DNA from: Planctomycetota bacterium | Lineage (GTDB): Bacteria > Planctomycetota > MHYJ01 > WSZJ01 > JACPWG01 | Reading direction: 5' to 3' | Length of the DNA: 58,352 bases | Assembly (NCBI GenBank): GCA_016197205.1 | Contig: JACPWG010000115.1 | Location: 1 to 58,352 of the forward strand | Shown: positions 7,175 through 15,360 of the stretch, in pieces | Layout of the letters: each line of letters opens with the position of its first letter | Numbering within the stretch: position 1 is the first letter of the stretch | Made by a program: the position numbers and the translations under genes | Notes under the pieces: model-generated | Databases searched by the model: none | The model's input: only the letters and a program-made list of their open reading frames with translations | Told to the model about the DNA's origin: nothing

Positions 7175-9580
7175 CTACTTGGACAGACAACGGAGCCCGA
7201 ACATGGTGATGTCGTCGCTCTGCTTGGCCGCGCCCCGGTGGTCGTCGATGCTCTTCATCACTTCCCCGATCAGTTCGCGCGAGCCGGCCGAACTGAACTG
7301 CGACACGACCGAGCAGAGCACCTCCTCCGTCAGGTCCTCCCCCTTCATGTTCTTCGCTTCGGTGACGCCGTCCGTGTAGAGGAGGATGCGGTCCATGGGC
7401 TCGAGGTCGATCTTGCACTCCTCGAGCGAGGTGTCGAACTTCTTGTCGCCGCAGAAGCCCAGCACCATGCCCTTCACGTTGATGAGGTCGGCCTGGCGCG
7501 TCCGGGTCTTCCAGATCACCGGCGGGTTGTGGCCCGCGCTCGCCATCGAGAAGGTGTGGTTCGCGCAGTCGAGGACGCCGTAGATCGCGCTCACGAACAT
7601 CCCCTTGCGGATGTCCTTCAGCACGAGGCGATTCGCCTTGATGAGCGTCTCCTTGGGCGAAAGGCCGAGCGGGCCGATCATCCGCATGACCTGCCGGACC
7701 ATGACCATCACCATGGCGCCCGAGATCCCCTTCCCCGACACGTCGGCGATGATCGTAACGTAGCGGTGGTTGCCGATGCCGAAGAAATCGACGTAATCGC
7801 CGCCCACTTCCTTCGCGGGCTTGTAGAGGTGGAAGAGCTCGTAATTCTGGATCTGCGGCAGGATGTTGGGGACAAGCTTCTGCTGGACCTCCTTCGCCAC
7901 GCGCACGTCGTACGCGGAGAGCTGCTCCTCGTCCGGGCCGACCAGGGAGGCGGAGGCCAGGGACGGCACGACCACGACCGGACCCGCGGGCGTCGCGGGC
8001 CCCACCGGCACGTCGCGCGCAGGGCCGCTCAGCCCGGGGAGGATCCCCGACCCCGGTCGCGGCCGGCCCGATGCCGCGGAGGCCGTCCGGCCCGCGCTCT
8101 CCCGGATCCCTTCGTCGAGGAGCTGCTGGGCGGTGAACTGCCCGAGGACGAACTCCGTCATTTCGGCGACCAGCTCGTCCGGCGTCTGGAATCGGTCCTT
8201 CGGGTCCTTCTTCATCATCTTCCGCACGAACTGCCAGAGCGCCTCGGGGATGTTCTCGTTGACTTCCCGGAGAGAGCGGAGGCTCTCGGCGGTGACCTTC
8301 TCGAAAAACTCCTTCGGGGACTTGGCCTGGTAGGGCAGCTCACCGGAAAGGATGTAGTAGAGGCTCGCGCCGAGGGAGTAGATGTCCGCGCGGTGGTCGA
8401 CGCTCTTGGCGTCGAAGATCTGCTCCGGCGAGGCGAAGTTGATGACGCCGAAGCTGATGCCGGTGCGCGTGAGGGTCGAGAGGCCGGAGCTCTCGAGGCT
8501 CTTGATCGTCCCCATGTCGATGACCTTCGCCACGCCGTCCTCGGTGTAGATGATGTTGGCGGGCCGGAGGTCGCGATGGACGATTTTCTTCTGGAAGGCG
8601 TACTGCAGCGCCCGGGCGATCTGCGTGCAGACGTCGAGGGCCTTGGCCGGCGGGAACGGGCCGCTCTCGATGACCAGCTCCTCGAGCGTCTTGCCGTGGA
8701 TGTACTCCATCACGATATAGTAGAAGCCGTGGTCGTCGCCCGCGTCGAACATCTGGATGATGTTCGGGTGGTTGAGGCTCGCGCCGGCCATGGCCTCGCG
8801 GAGGAAGCGGTTGACGTTGTCCTTGTTCGAGGTGAGGTGCTCGAAGAGGATCTTGAGGGCGACGATGCGCTTCATAGTGACGTGTTCGGCCTTGAACACA
8901 ACGCCCATGGTGCCCTGGCCGATCTTCTCGAGGATGCGGTACTGGCCGATGACCTTGCCGACGGAGAGGGAATCGCACTGGGAGCAGAGGACCTTGCCGG
9001 CGACGACGCGGACCTTGCCCTGGGCGATCTCCTGCTTGAGGATCATCTTGCCGCACGCGTCGCAGAAGCGGTGGGCGGAGATGAAGGCCAGCTCTTCGGG
9101 GCTGGGCCCGCCGGGGATGCCCTCCCGGATGCCGGAGCTCTTCGAGCCGGGGACGGGGGAGGCGGTGCGGCCGAGCGCGGGGATCGAGTCGGGCGGCAGG
9201 GTCTCGAACGGGTCGTTCGCGGCGGTCGGAGCTTTGGGGAGCGGCGGGCGGGCGAGCGCGATCTCGCTCTTCTGGCTGGCGTCGACGAGGTCGAGCGCGA
9301 TGCAAGTATCGCCGACGCGGATCTCGTCCCCCGTCTTGACCGGCTGCGCTTTGATGCGGAGGGAGTTGACGAACGTGCCGTTCCGGGAGTCCATGTCCTC
9401 GACCTGGCAGCCCTGGCCGTCGAAGTCGATCTTGCAATGGACGCGTGACACCTTGCCGTCCGGGAGGACGACATTGGCGGCGTCCGAGCGACCGAGCGTG
9501 AGGCTCTGGCCCTGGACGAGCGAGATCACCGCGCCGGCGAACTCGCCGTTCTTGATGATGAGCTTGGCCTTGAGGGGCAT
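7175..9580 (-). CDS. FHA / zinc ribbon / Ser-Thr kinase / SpoIIE-phosphatase protein
   Basis: A protein of 801 residues, paralogous over its full length to the 4531-6945 product. FHA domain (about 5-98; GRSD, SRVH, NGTFVN); zinc ribbon (CDACGK at 173-178 and CSQC at about 199-202); kinase (about 213-470) with GQGTMG loop (221-226), K243, HRDLRPAN (Asp337) and DMG (355-357) in place of DFG; linker; SpoIIE-type PP2C phosphatase (about 570-800; GGDYVDFF, ADVSGKG, SAGHNPPVIW, YTDGVTEA, SDDITM). Unlike its paralogue it keeps the catalytic Asp and Gly-rich loop, so the kinase is probably active. A phospho-peptide reader, kinase and phosphatase in one chain suggests a self-contained switch. It lies 21 bp after a 72-residue gene and is probably transcribed with it. 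Confidence 0.92.
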   Translation of the reverse strand: MPLKAKLIIKNGEFAGAVISLVQGQSLTLGRSDAANVVLPDGKVSRVHCKIDFDGQGCQVEDMDSRNGTFVNSLRIKAQPVKTGDEIRVGDTCIALDLVDASQKSEIALARPPLPKAPTAANDPFETLPPDSIPALGRTASPVPGSKSSGIREGIPGGPSPEELAFISAHRFCDACGKMILKQEIAQGKVRVVAGKVLCSQCDSLSVGKVIGQYRILEKIGQGTMGVVFKAEHVTMKRIVALKILFEHLTSNKDNVNRFLREAMAGASLNHPNIIQMFDAGDDHGFYYIVMEYIHGKTLEELVIESGPFPPAKALDVCTQIARALQYAFQKKIVHRDLRPANIIYTEDGVAKVIDMGTIKSLESSGLSTLTRTGISFGVINFASPEQIFDAKSVDHRADIYSLGASLYYILSGELPYQAKSPKEFFEKVTAESLRSLREVNENIPEALWQFVRKMMKKDPKDRFQTPDELVAEMTEFVLGQFTAQQLLDEGIRESAGRTASAASGRPRPGSGILPGLSGPARDVPVGPATPAGPVVVVPSLASASLVGPDEEQLSAYDVRVAKEVQQKLVPNILPQIQNYELFHLYKPAKEVGGDYVDFFGIGNHRYVTIIADVSGKGISGAMVMVMVRQVMRMIGPLGLSPKETLIKANRLVLKDIRKGMFVSAIYGVLDCANHTFSMASAGHNPPVIWKTRTRQADLINVKGMVLGFCGDKKFDTSLEECKIDLEPMDRILLYTDGVTEAKNMKGEDLTEEVLCSVVSQFSSAGSRELIGEVMKSIDDHRGAAKQSDDITMFGLRCLSK

Positions 9581-9601
9581 GCTGTGGGTCCGAACTCCAG
9601 C

Positions 9602-9820
9602 CTATTTCCGTTTGTGCGTCTGGTACCCCTTGGGCTTCGGGAGCGGCTGCGGGGGCGGGGCAGCCGCCTCTTCGCCGGTCAAGCGAGTCGTTTCGAAGCC
9701 TTTTGGCCGCTCCGGCTTGTCCGGAAGGGGCGGGAGCTTCTTGGCCTTGTCGAAATCGAACCGGTGGCTGCGGAAGCCCCGCGGCCTCGGCGCCTGGTCG
9801 TCCTTGGCTTTTTCGGCCAT
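9602..9820 (-). CDS. Small basic proline-rich hypothetical protein
   Basis: A protein of 72 residues starting MAEKAKDD. It is rich in Lys, Arg and Pro and contains three spaced PKG/PRG-F/Y motifs (RPRGFRSH, RPKGFETT, KPKGYQTH), an internal repeat of about 20 residues. It is the first gene after the promoter at 9963-9992 and 21 bp ahead of an FHA-kinase gene. The Thr-containing repeats (ETT, QTH) could be phosphorylation targets for the neighbouring kinase; this is speculation from position. The start at 9820 is preferred over 9844. Confidence 0.55.
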   Translation of the reverse strand: MAEKAKDDQAPRPRGFRSHRFDFDKAKKLPPLPDKPERPKGFETTRLTGEEAAAPPPQPLPKPKGYQTHKRK

Positions 9821-9962
9821 GTTAAGCCCTGCCCATGGACACACGAACCGACGAGCGCGCCTCGACGCCCGGGGTCTGTAGACACCGCCCTCGGGGAGCG
9901 TTTCGACGCGCTCCGCGTGGGATCCTCACGCGAGACTTTCGCAGGGAGGGAGAGAGAGCGTC

Positions 9963-9992
9963 ATTCTAAGCAGTCTTGGGGGCGAATTTCAA
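9963..9992 (-). promoter_or_regulatory. Sigma70-type promoter of the FHA-kinase gene group
   Basis: Minus strand: TTGAAA (9987-9992), an 18-nt spacer and TAGAAT (9963-9968). It drives the 72-residue gene and probably the two kinase genes. It diverges from the promoter at 10029-10058, which has the same -10 hexamer. Confidence 0.5.
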
Positions 9993-10028
9993 CGCTTTTT
10001 TCGGGTACCAGGGCGCGCGGGCCGGGGC

Positions 10029-10058
10029 TTGCGTAGGCTGGGCGCTTCAATCTAGAAT
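10029..10058 (+). promoter_or_regulatory. Sigma70-type promoter of the HEAT-like secreted protein gene
   Basis: TTGCGT (10029-10034), an 18-nt spacer and TAGAAT (10053-10058). A leader of about 50 nt carries AAGGAGAAG before the ATG at 10118. Confidence 0.5.
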
Positions 10059-10117
10059 ACACCTCGAGCACAGGACCCGCACGGCAACTCCGCTTTCGCC
10101 AGAAGGAGAAGCAAGCG

Positions 10118-11032
10118 ATGAGGACCTCACGCTTCGCCTCGGCCGGGCCGGCCGCCGCCACCGCCGTCCTCCTGACCGTCGCCGCGCTCCTCGTGCCGCG
10201 GTCGCTGGAGGCGGAGATCAACGTCGCCGAGAGCCTCGACTGGTTGGCCGCCTCCCGCCCGGCCATCGCGCTCGGCGAAGTGCTCGCGAACGAAGGGGAG
10301 GCGGCGCCGAAAGCCCTGTGGCTCAACCGGACGACCTCGGTCGCGGTGAAGCGGCCGCTCTTCGGCGAACCCGCGGCGCGCGCGACGTTCACGCGGCACG
10401 TGCCCATCGAGAGCCCCGCGCCGAAGCCGGGCGCGGAGTTCCTGCTTTTTTTTGCGACGGACGGGACGGTGGACTGCGCGATCGAGCTCGCCGCCCCGCC
10501 GGAAGCCGGCCACGGCGTCGCGTATGCAAAGGACTTTCGGATCCTCCGCACGCGCGAGGAGATCCTGCGGCTCGTCGAGGAGCGGGTGGCGCGGCGAAAG
10601 GCGCCGAAGGAGGGGGCGGGGGCGCCGCCGGAGGCAGGGCCGCCGCGCTCGCTCCGGCTCGAAACGCCCGAGGCTTCCGAGGCCTTCCGGTCGCTCTTCT
10701 CGGGGAGCGCGTGCTACCTCATCGTGCCGGCGGACGCGGAGTACCAGCCGAAGCTGCTGGAGGAGACGCGCTCGAAGGACGTGCGGACGCGCGCCCGGGC
10801 CGCGTGGCGGCTGGCTCAGTACCCGGGCCCGGACACGGTCGAAACGCTGCGCGCGCTCCTCACCGACGACGGCGTGGACGTGCTCCGGACGCTGCGAAAC
10901 GGCAAGCAGGAGGAGGAACGGGTCTACACCGTGCGCCAGGCGGCGTACGCCGCGCTGAAGGCGCTCGGCATCGCGGTCGAGAAGCCGGCAGGCTGGAGTG
11001 ACGCGCTGCCTGCCTCGTCCTATGAGTGGTGA
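10118..11032 (+). CDS. Secreted hypothetical protein with C-terminal HEAT-like segment
   Basis: A protein of 304 residues. Residues 1-32 form a Sec signal peptide (MRTSRFAS, hydrophobic AAATAVLLTVAALLV, then SLEAE). The C-terminal part (about 200-295) has helical SKDVRTRARAAWRLAQYP and VETLRALLTDDGV units resembling HEAT repeats, a scaffold for protein contacts. AAGGAGAAG precedes the ATG. A run of eight T (10446-10453) inside the gene encodes Phe-Phe and is a possible slippage site. Function is unknown. It is a single gene, divergent from the kinase group. Confidence 0.7.
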   Translation: MRTSRFASAGPAAATAVLLTVAALLVPRSLEAEINVAESLDWLAASRPAIALGEVLANEGEAAPKALWLNRTTSVAVKRPLFGEPAARATFTRHVPIESPAPKPGAEFLLFFATDGTVDCAIELAAPPEAGHGVAYAKDFRILRTREEILRLVEERVARRKAPKEGAGAPPEAGPPRSLRLETPEASEAFRSLFSGSACYLIVPADAEYQPKLLEETRSKDVRTRARAAWRLAQYPGPDTVETLRALLTDDGVDVLRTLRNGKQEEERVYTVRQAAYAALKALGIAVEKPAGWSDALPASSYEW

Positions 11033-11093
11033 GCGGCCGGGCGGCCTGGGCGGAGGCGGGTCGCGGCCCCTGTGGCCGTTCGCGCGGGCCCAG

Positions 11094-11224
11094 CCCTTTC
11101 ACGGTGGGCGAACGATTCGACTCTTGCTGCACAGGGCCTCAAGGGTCCGAGCGCGGGAAGGGGCAAACTTCCCAGCGCTTTCCTCTTGCAGGATCAAGTG
11201 AACAGCCTGCTGGGGTCCGGCGCC
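11094..11224. repeat. Intergenic repeat related to 57779-58090
   Basis: The stretch CCTTTC...GGGCGAACGA through TCCGAGCGCGG, AAGGGGC and GGATCAAGTG resembles, in the same order, the sequence around 57779-57860 and 58066-58085. At the right end that copy appears split by a 153-bp element. It is noncoding and fills the gap between two convergent genes. Confidence 0.45.
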
Positions 11225-11264
11225 AGGGCGGGGCGGCCACCTTGAAAGGGCCCGGTGCGGGCCC

Positions 11265-12458
11265 TCAGGTGAGCGAGGCCAGGAACCGCTCGAGCCGGTC
11301 GAGGCCGCGGTCGATGACCTCGGGGGCGACGGCGTAGGAGATGCGGATGTGGTGGGGGGCGCCAAACGGCTCGCCGGGGACGGTGGCGACGTGGCCGACC
11401 TCGAGCAGGGCGTCGGCGAGCGCGCTCACGTTCGCGAGCGGACTGCCGTTCAACCGGCGCCCGACATACGCGGAGAGGCGCGGAAAGACGTAGAACGCGC
11501 CCTGGGGCACGGCCAGGGGCAGCTCAGGGATTCGCCGTAGGCGCTCGACCATCGTCAGTCGGCGGCGGTCGAACTCCGCGACCATGCGGGCGAGATCGGG
11601 CGTCGGGCGGGTCAGCGCCGCCAGGGCCGCCTTCTGCGCGATCGACACGGGGTTCGACGTGGTCTGGCTCTGGAGCCGGGCCATGGCCTCGATGACCTCG
11701 CGCGGCCCGGCAGCGTACCCGATGCGCCAACCGGTCATCGCGTAGGCCTTCGACATGCCGTTGACGGTCACGGTCCGGCCGGCGAGCGCGGGCTCGAGCG
11801 CGGCGATCGAGTGGTGGCGCGCCCCGCCATAGATGAGCTTCTCGTAAATCTCGTCGGAGAGCACCAGCGCGTCGTGCCCCCGGAGAGCGCGCGCGAGCGC
11901 GGCCAGCTCCTCGGCCGAATAGACCGCTCCGGTCGGGTTGTTCGGGGAGTTGAGGACGACGGCGCGCGTGCGCGGTCCGAGTGCCGCGGTCAAAGCCTCC
12001 GGCCGCAGCTTCCAGCCCTCCTCTTCGCGCGTCGGCACGACCACCGGCACGGCGCCCGCGGCCTTCACCTGCTCCGGATAGCTCACCCAATACGGGGCCG
12101 GGATGAGGACCTCGTCCCCTTCCTCGCAGGTGGCCGCGAAGAAGTTGAAGAGGGAGTGCTTCGCGCCGCAGGAGACGAGGACGTCCTCGGGCGAGACCAC
12201 GAGCCCGTTGTCCTTGCGGAACTTCTCGGCGATCGCGGCGCGCAGCTCGGGGATGCCGGAGGAGGCGGTGTACTTGGTGAAGCCCTGGCGGATCGCCTCG
12301 ACGGCGGCGGCCTTGATTTCGTCGGGCGTGTCGAAGTCGGGCTGGCCGGCGACGAGCGTGGCGACGTCGATCCCGCGCGCCTTGAGCGCACCCGCACGCT
12401 CGGCGACGTTGAGCGTCGCGGACTCGACGATCGATCCGACGCGGCGGCTCAAGCGCAT
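11265..12458 (-). CDS. Class I PLP-dependent aminotransferase (aspartate aminotransferase type)
   Basis: A protein of 397 residues from MRLSRRVGSIVESATL, the usual start of the Ib aspartate aminotransferase group. The PLP fold marks are GQPDFDTP, YTASSGIPELR, NSPNNPTG, SDEIYEKLIY and the Schiff-base lysine in NGMSKAYAMTGWRIGY; the C-terminal Arg that binds the substrate carboxylate is in HIRISYA. It should transfer amino groups between aspartate or a related amino acid and 2-oxoglutarate; exact specificity cannot be read. The start at 12458 is preferred, since the upstream frame runs into repeat DNA. No clear ribosome site precedes it. Confidence 0.9.
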   Translation of the reverse strand: MRLSRRVGSIVESATLNVAERAGALKARGIDVATLVAGQPDFDTPDEIKAAAVEAIRQGFTKYTASSGIPELRAAIAEKFRKDNGLVVSPEDVLVSCGAKHSLFNFFAATCEEGDEVLIPAPYWVSYPEQVKAAGAVPVVVPTREEEGWKLRPEALTAALGPRTRAVVLNSPNNPTGAVYSAEELAALARALRGHDALVLSDEIYEKLIYGGARHHSIAALEPALAGRTVTVNGMSKAYAMTGWRIGYAAGPREVIEAMARLQSQTTSNPVSIAQKAALAALTRPTPDLARMVAEFDRRRLTMVERLRRIPELPLAVPQGAFYVFPRLSAYVGRRLNGSPLANVSALADALLEVGHVATVPGEPFGAPHHIRISYAVAPEVIDRGLDRLERFLASLT

Positions 12459-12526
12459 GGGGGGGGACGAAATCCCAAATCCCAAATCCCAAACCCCAAT
12501 GCGGTGACCCTGCTGCCAAGGAACGA

Positions 12527-12840
12527 GAAACCACAGATTTCACAGATTAACGGAGATTTCACAGATTCGGAATCTGTGGTTTCCATGCTGTTCGCTTTCT
12601 GGGAGAATTGGCTACGGTGACTCGGAAACGGTGGGAAAATTCGAGCCCACGACCGGCCTCAGCGTCTCTGCGCCGCTAAGCGTTCGAACTTCGTTTTCTT
12701 GCGACAATTCTACTTTGGTCGAGCGCCACGAAAACCACAGATTTCACAGATTCAACGCGATTACACAGATTACGAATCTGTGAAATCGTCGTTAATCTGT
12801 GAAATCTGTGGTTCCGTCGTCGCTTGGCTGCGGCACTGCC
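12527..12840. repeat. Dispersed repeat family D (CACAGATTTCACAGATT type)
   Basis: The spacer between the aminotransferase and etfA holds two hairpins built from ACCACAGATTTCACAGATT and its reverse complement (12530-12585 and 12733-12813), then TCGTCGCTTGGCTGCGGCAC. The second unit returns in inverted orientation at 57432-57515 and related pieces occur at 57640-57725 and 38230-38320. These palindromic arrays are noncoding and typical of repeat-rich spacers. Confidence 0.7.
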
Positions 12841-12926
12841 GCGCTGTGTCTCTGTGTAAAAAAAGAGCTTCCGCGCCAAGCGTCCTTCCCACTCGCGCTC
12901 GCGCGCAGCGAAACCGCATGCCTGGG

Positions 12927-13913
12927 CTACCCACCCAAGAACTTCCGGAAGGCCGCGGTCAGCGCGGGCACCACCTCGAAGAGGTCGCCGACGATGCCGT
13001 AGTCGGCGATCTTGAAGATCGGCGCGTCGGGGTCCTTGTTGATGGCGACGATGAACTTCGAGGAGGACATCCCGGCCAGGTGCTGGATCGCGCCGGAGAT
13101 GCCGACCGCGACGTAGAGCGAGGGGGAGACCGTCTTCCCCGTCTGCCCGACCTGGTCCTCGTGCGGCCGCCAGCCGGCGTCCACCACGGCGCGCGAGGCG
13201 CCGACCGCGCCGCCGAGCACTTGGGCCAGCTCTTCGATGAGGGGGAAGTTCTCGGGCCCCTTCAGGCCGCGCCCGCCGGAGACGATGATGTTCGCCTCGG
13301 TGAGCTCGATCTTCTTGCCGGCCGACGTCACCACGTCCTTGACCACCGACTTCAAGTCGGCCAAGCCGAACGGGCAGGCCACGTCCTCGACCGGGGCCGT
13401 CCGGGCCGTGTCCGCGGCGGAGAGCGGGAAAACGTTCGGGCGCAGCGTGAGCACCGCGGGGAGCTTCGCGAACCCGAGCGTGACCACCGCCTTCCCCGCG
13501 TACACGGGGCGGCGGACCTGGAGCTTGCCGTCGACCACGCTCGTGCCCGTGCAGTCGGCGGCGACGCTCGTCTCCAGGCCGCCCGCGACGTAGCCGGCGA
13601 GGTCCTTCCCCATCGCGGTGGCGGAAAGGAGGACCGCCTGCGCCCCGGCGGCTTGCACGGCGTCCCCCAGCAGCTTGGCGTACCCGTCGGTGGAGTAGTG
13701 TCGGAGGTTCGGGCTGTCGCCGACCAGGATCCGGTCGGCGCCGTAGTGCGCGAGCGTCCCCGCGACCGGCTTCACGCCTTCGCCGAAGAGCGCCGCAACG
13801 ACCGGCACGGAGAGCGCGGTGGCCAGGCGGCGCCCCTCCGACAACGCCTCCAGCGACTGCTTCTTGGGCTTTCCGTCCCGCTGCTCCACGAAGACCAGGA
13901 TCGGTCCCGGCAT
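12927..13913 (-). CDS. etfA: Electron transfer flavoprotein subunit alpha
   Basis: A protein of 328 residues. The N-terminal part (MPGPILVFVEQ) is the nucleotide-binding-like fold; the C-terminal FAD domain carries SGGRGLKGPENF, GASRAVVDAGW, DQVGQTGKTVSPSLY, GISGAIQHLAGM, KFIVAINKDPDAPIFKIADY and GDLFEVVP, the ETF-alpha signature. With ETF-beta it takes electrons from acyl-CoA dehydrogenases and passes them toward the quinone pool. It lies 45 bp after etfB in one operon. The acyl-CoA dehydrogenase at 49808-51025 may be a client. Confidence 0.95.
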   Translation of the reverse strand: MPGPILVFVEQRDGKPKKQSLEALSEGRRLATALSVPVVAALFGEGVKPVAGTLAHYGADRILVGDSPNLRHYSTDGYAKLLGDAVQAAGAQAVLLSATAMGKDLAGYVAGGLETSVAADCTGTSVVDGKLQVRRPVYAGKAVVTLGFAKLPAVLTLRPNVFPLSAADTARTAPVEDVACPFGLADLKSVVKDVVTSAGKKIELTEANIIVSGGRGLKGPENFPLIEELAQVLGGAVGASRAVVDAGWRPHEDQVGQTGKTVSPSLYVAVGISGAIQHLAGMSSSKFIVAINKDPDAPIFKIADYGIVGDLFEVVPALTAAFRKFLGG

Positions 13914-13958
13914 GTTCGTCTCCTCGTGCGGCGACCCGCGCGGGGTCGCGCCATCCGC

Positions 13959-14711
13959 TCAAACCACCTTGGCTTCGTCGTGCAGGGCCTTCACCAACTC
14001 GGGCACGCCGTCGAGTCCCTTCCCGACGATGCGGCCGGCCGGGCGCTTCGGGGGCGGCTCCATCTTCAGGACCTGCAGCCGCGACTCGCCGGCGGGGGCG
14101 GGCTTTTCTTCGAATGGTTTTTTCTTCGCGGCCATGATCCCCGTCAGCGAGGCGAAGCGGGGCTCGTTCAACCCCTTCTGCGTCGTGATCGCCGCGGGGA
14201 GGGTCACCTCGACCTCTTCGTGTCCGCCCTCGATCTCGCGGTGGCACTTCGCCTTCCCCTCGCCGAGCTCGAGCTTGACGACCGTGTTGACGACGGGGAT
14301 CCCGAGGAGCCGCGCCGTGATCGAACCGACCTGCGAGCCGTCATCGTCGACCGCTTGCTTGCCGAAGAGCAGCAGGTCGAAGGGCATCGTCCGGATCGTG
14401 GACGCGAGGGCGGAAGCGACGGCGAAGTTGTCCCGGTAGGGCTGGTCGTCTTTGAGGAGGATCGCGCGGTCCGCGCCCATGGCAAGGTAGGTGCGCAGCA
14501 CCTGTGCGGTTTCGGCGACGCCGACGGAAAGGACCACGACCTCGCCTTGCGCGCGCTTTTCCTTGATGCGCAGGGCCTCCTCGACCGCGAACTCGTCATA
14601 GGGGTTCGGGCCGAACGTGACGCCCGCGGGGTCGAGGGATTTGCCGTCGGGTCCGACCTTGACCTGGGTCGTCGTATCGGGGACCCGCTTGACGCAGACG
14701 ATGATTTTCAT
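13959..14711 (-). CDS. etfB: Electron transfer flavoprotein subunit beta
   Basis: A protein of 250 residues starting MKIIVCVKRVPDT. Family marks are NPYDEFAVEEALRIKE, the AMP-site stretch LLFGKQAVDDDGSQVG, and LPAAITTQKGLNEPRFASL, the recognition loop around the conserved Leu that docks on acyl-CoA dehydrogenases. The C-terminal segment from 200 on is rich in Pro and Lys. GGAGG precedes the ATG, and a strong promoter lies at 14756-14783. It is the first gene of etfB-etfA. Confidence 0.95.
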   Translation of the reverse strand: MKIIVCVKRVPDTTTQVKVGPDGKSLDPAGVTFGPNPYDEFAVEEALRIKEKRAQGEVVVLSVGVAETAQVLRTYLAMGADRAILLKDDQPYRDNFAVASALASTIRTMPFDLLLFGKQAVDDDGSQVGSITARLLGIPVVNTVVKLELGEGKAKCHREIEGGHEEVEVTLPAAITTQKGLNEPRFASLTGIMAAKKKPFEEKPAPAGESRLQVLKMEPPPKRPAGRIVGKGLDGVPELVKALHDEAKVV

Positions 14712-14755
14712 CGAGACCTCCGGATGGGGGAGGGGCCGAGCGTGGAAGGTCCGCT

Positions 14756-14783
14756 ATTATAGGAAGGAGGCGAAGAGGAGCAA
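14756..14783 (-). promoter_or_regulatory. Sigma70-type promoter of etfBA
   Basis: Minus strand: TTGCTC (14778-14783), a 16-nt spacer and a perfect TATAAT (14756-14761). The leader of about 38 nt includes CCGGAGG. Confidence 0.6.
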
Positions 14784-15275
14784 GCAAAACATGGGGAGAG
14801 AGCGGGTGACGATGGTGGATGAATTTCAACAAGCCGAAATGAAGCTAAAATCGATCCCTCAGTGCGTTGCCAGCGATTATCGCCGGTAGAGGAGGGTGGA
14901 CTCAGAGCCCGACCTCTGCGTCTCCGCGTCTCTGTGTAAAAGTCCCGCATTCGACCCACACTGCCGGTCCGAATTTCAAATTGCAAAAAGTCAAATTTCA
15001 AATTTCGCCTGCGGCTAGTTTGGACGCGGAGCCATGATCTAGCCACTTGCCGCCCTCGGTCGCGTTTAGCCTTTGTTCGGGTCGTTGATAAATTCGGGTC
15101 CGCCGATTCGCCGATTCGCCGATTTCAAATTTCAAATTCAACGGCCCTCTCACGGTTGAACCTGCCGCCGATGTCGAGCACGATCGACTGCGAGGCCTCG
15201 CTTCGTGGGCACGGCAGCGCCGTGTCCCTACCCAAGCTGGCGGTTCGACCTCAGTGGACCGCGTTTGAACCCTCC
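14784..15275. other. AT-richer intergenic spacer with dispersed repeats
   Basis: This spacer holds a TCTGCGTCTCCGCGTCTCTG string (14918-14937), interleaved TTTCAAATTTCAAATT tracts (near 14969-15004 and 15120-15138) and tandem GCCGATTCG (15102-15123). No gene is supported. Confidence 0.5.
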
Positions 15276-15354
15276 CCAATTCTCAATTCTCCAATTCTCC
15301 AATTCTCCAAATCTCCAAATCTCCAAATCTCCAAATCTCCAAATCTCCAAATCT
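15276..15354. repeat. 8-bp tandem repeat, CCAATTCT/CCAAATCT
   Basis: Four units of CCAATTCT (one of 7 bp) followed by six perfect units of CCAAATCT. It ends seven bases before the stop codon of the HEAT-repeat gene at 15361. It is a simple-sequence tract, not a CRISPR: there are no spacers. Confidence 0.85.
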
Positions 15355-15360
15355 CAAATC

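Noticed and set aside
6059..9448. A 1129-codon open frame on the + strand opposite the FHA-kinase genes, and similar long antisense frames (17149-20454 -, 28196-31225 -, 38601-41690 -).
   Set aside because: They lie opposite genes with clear domain motifs and show no recognisable domain of their own; long antisense frames are expected at this GC content.
15276..15354. Short regular repeats that might be a CRISPR.
   Set aside because: The units are 8 bp and contiguous, with no spacers between them.
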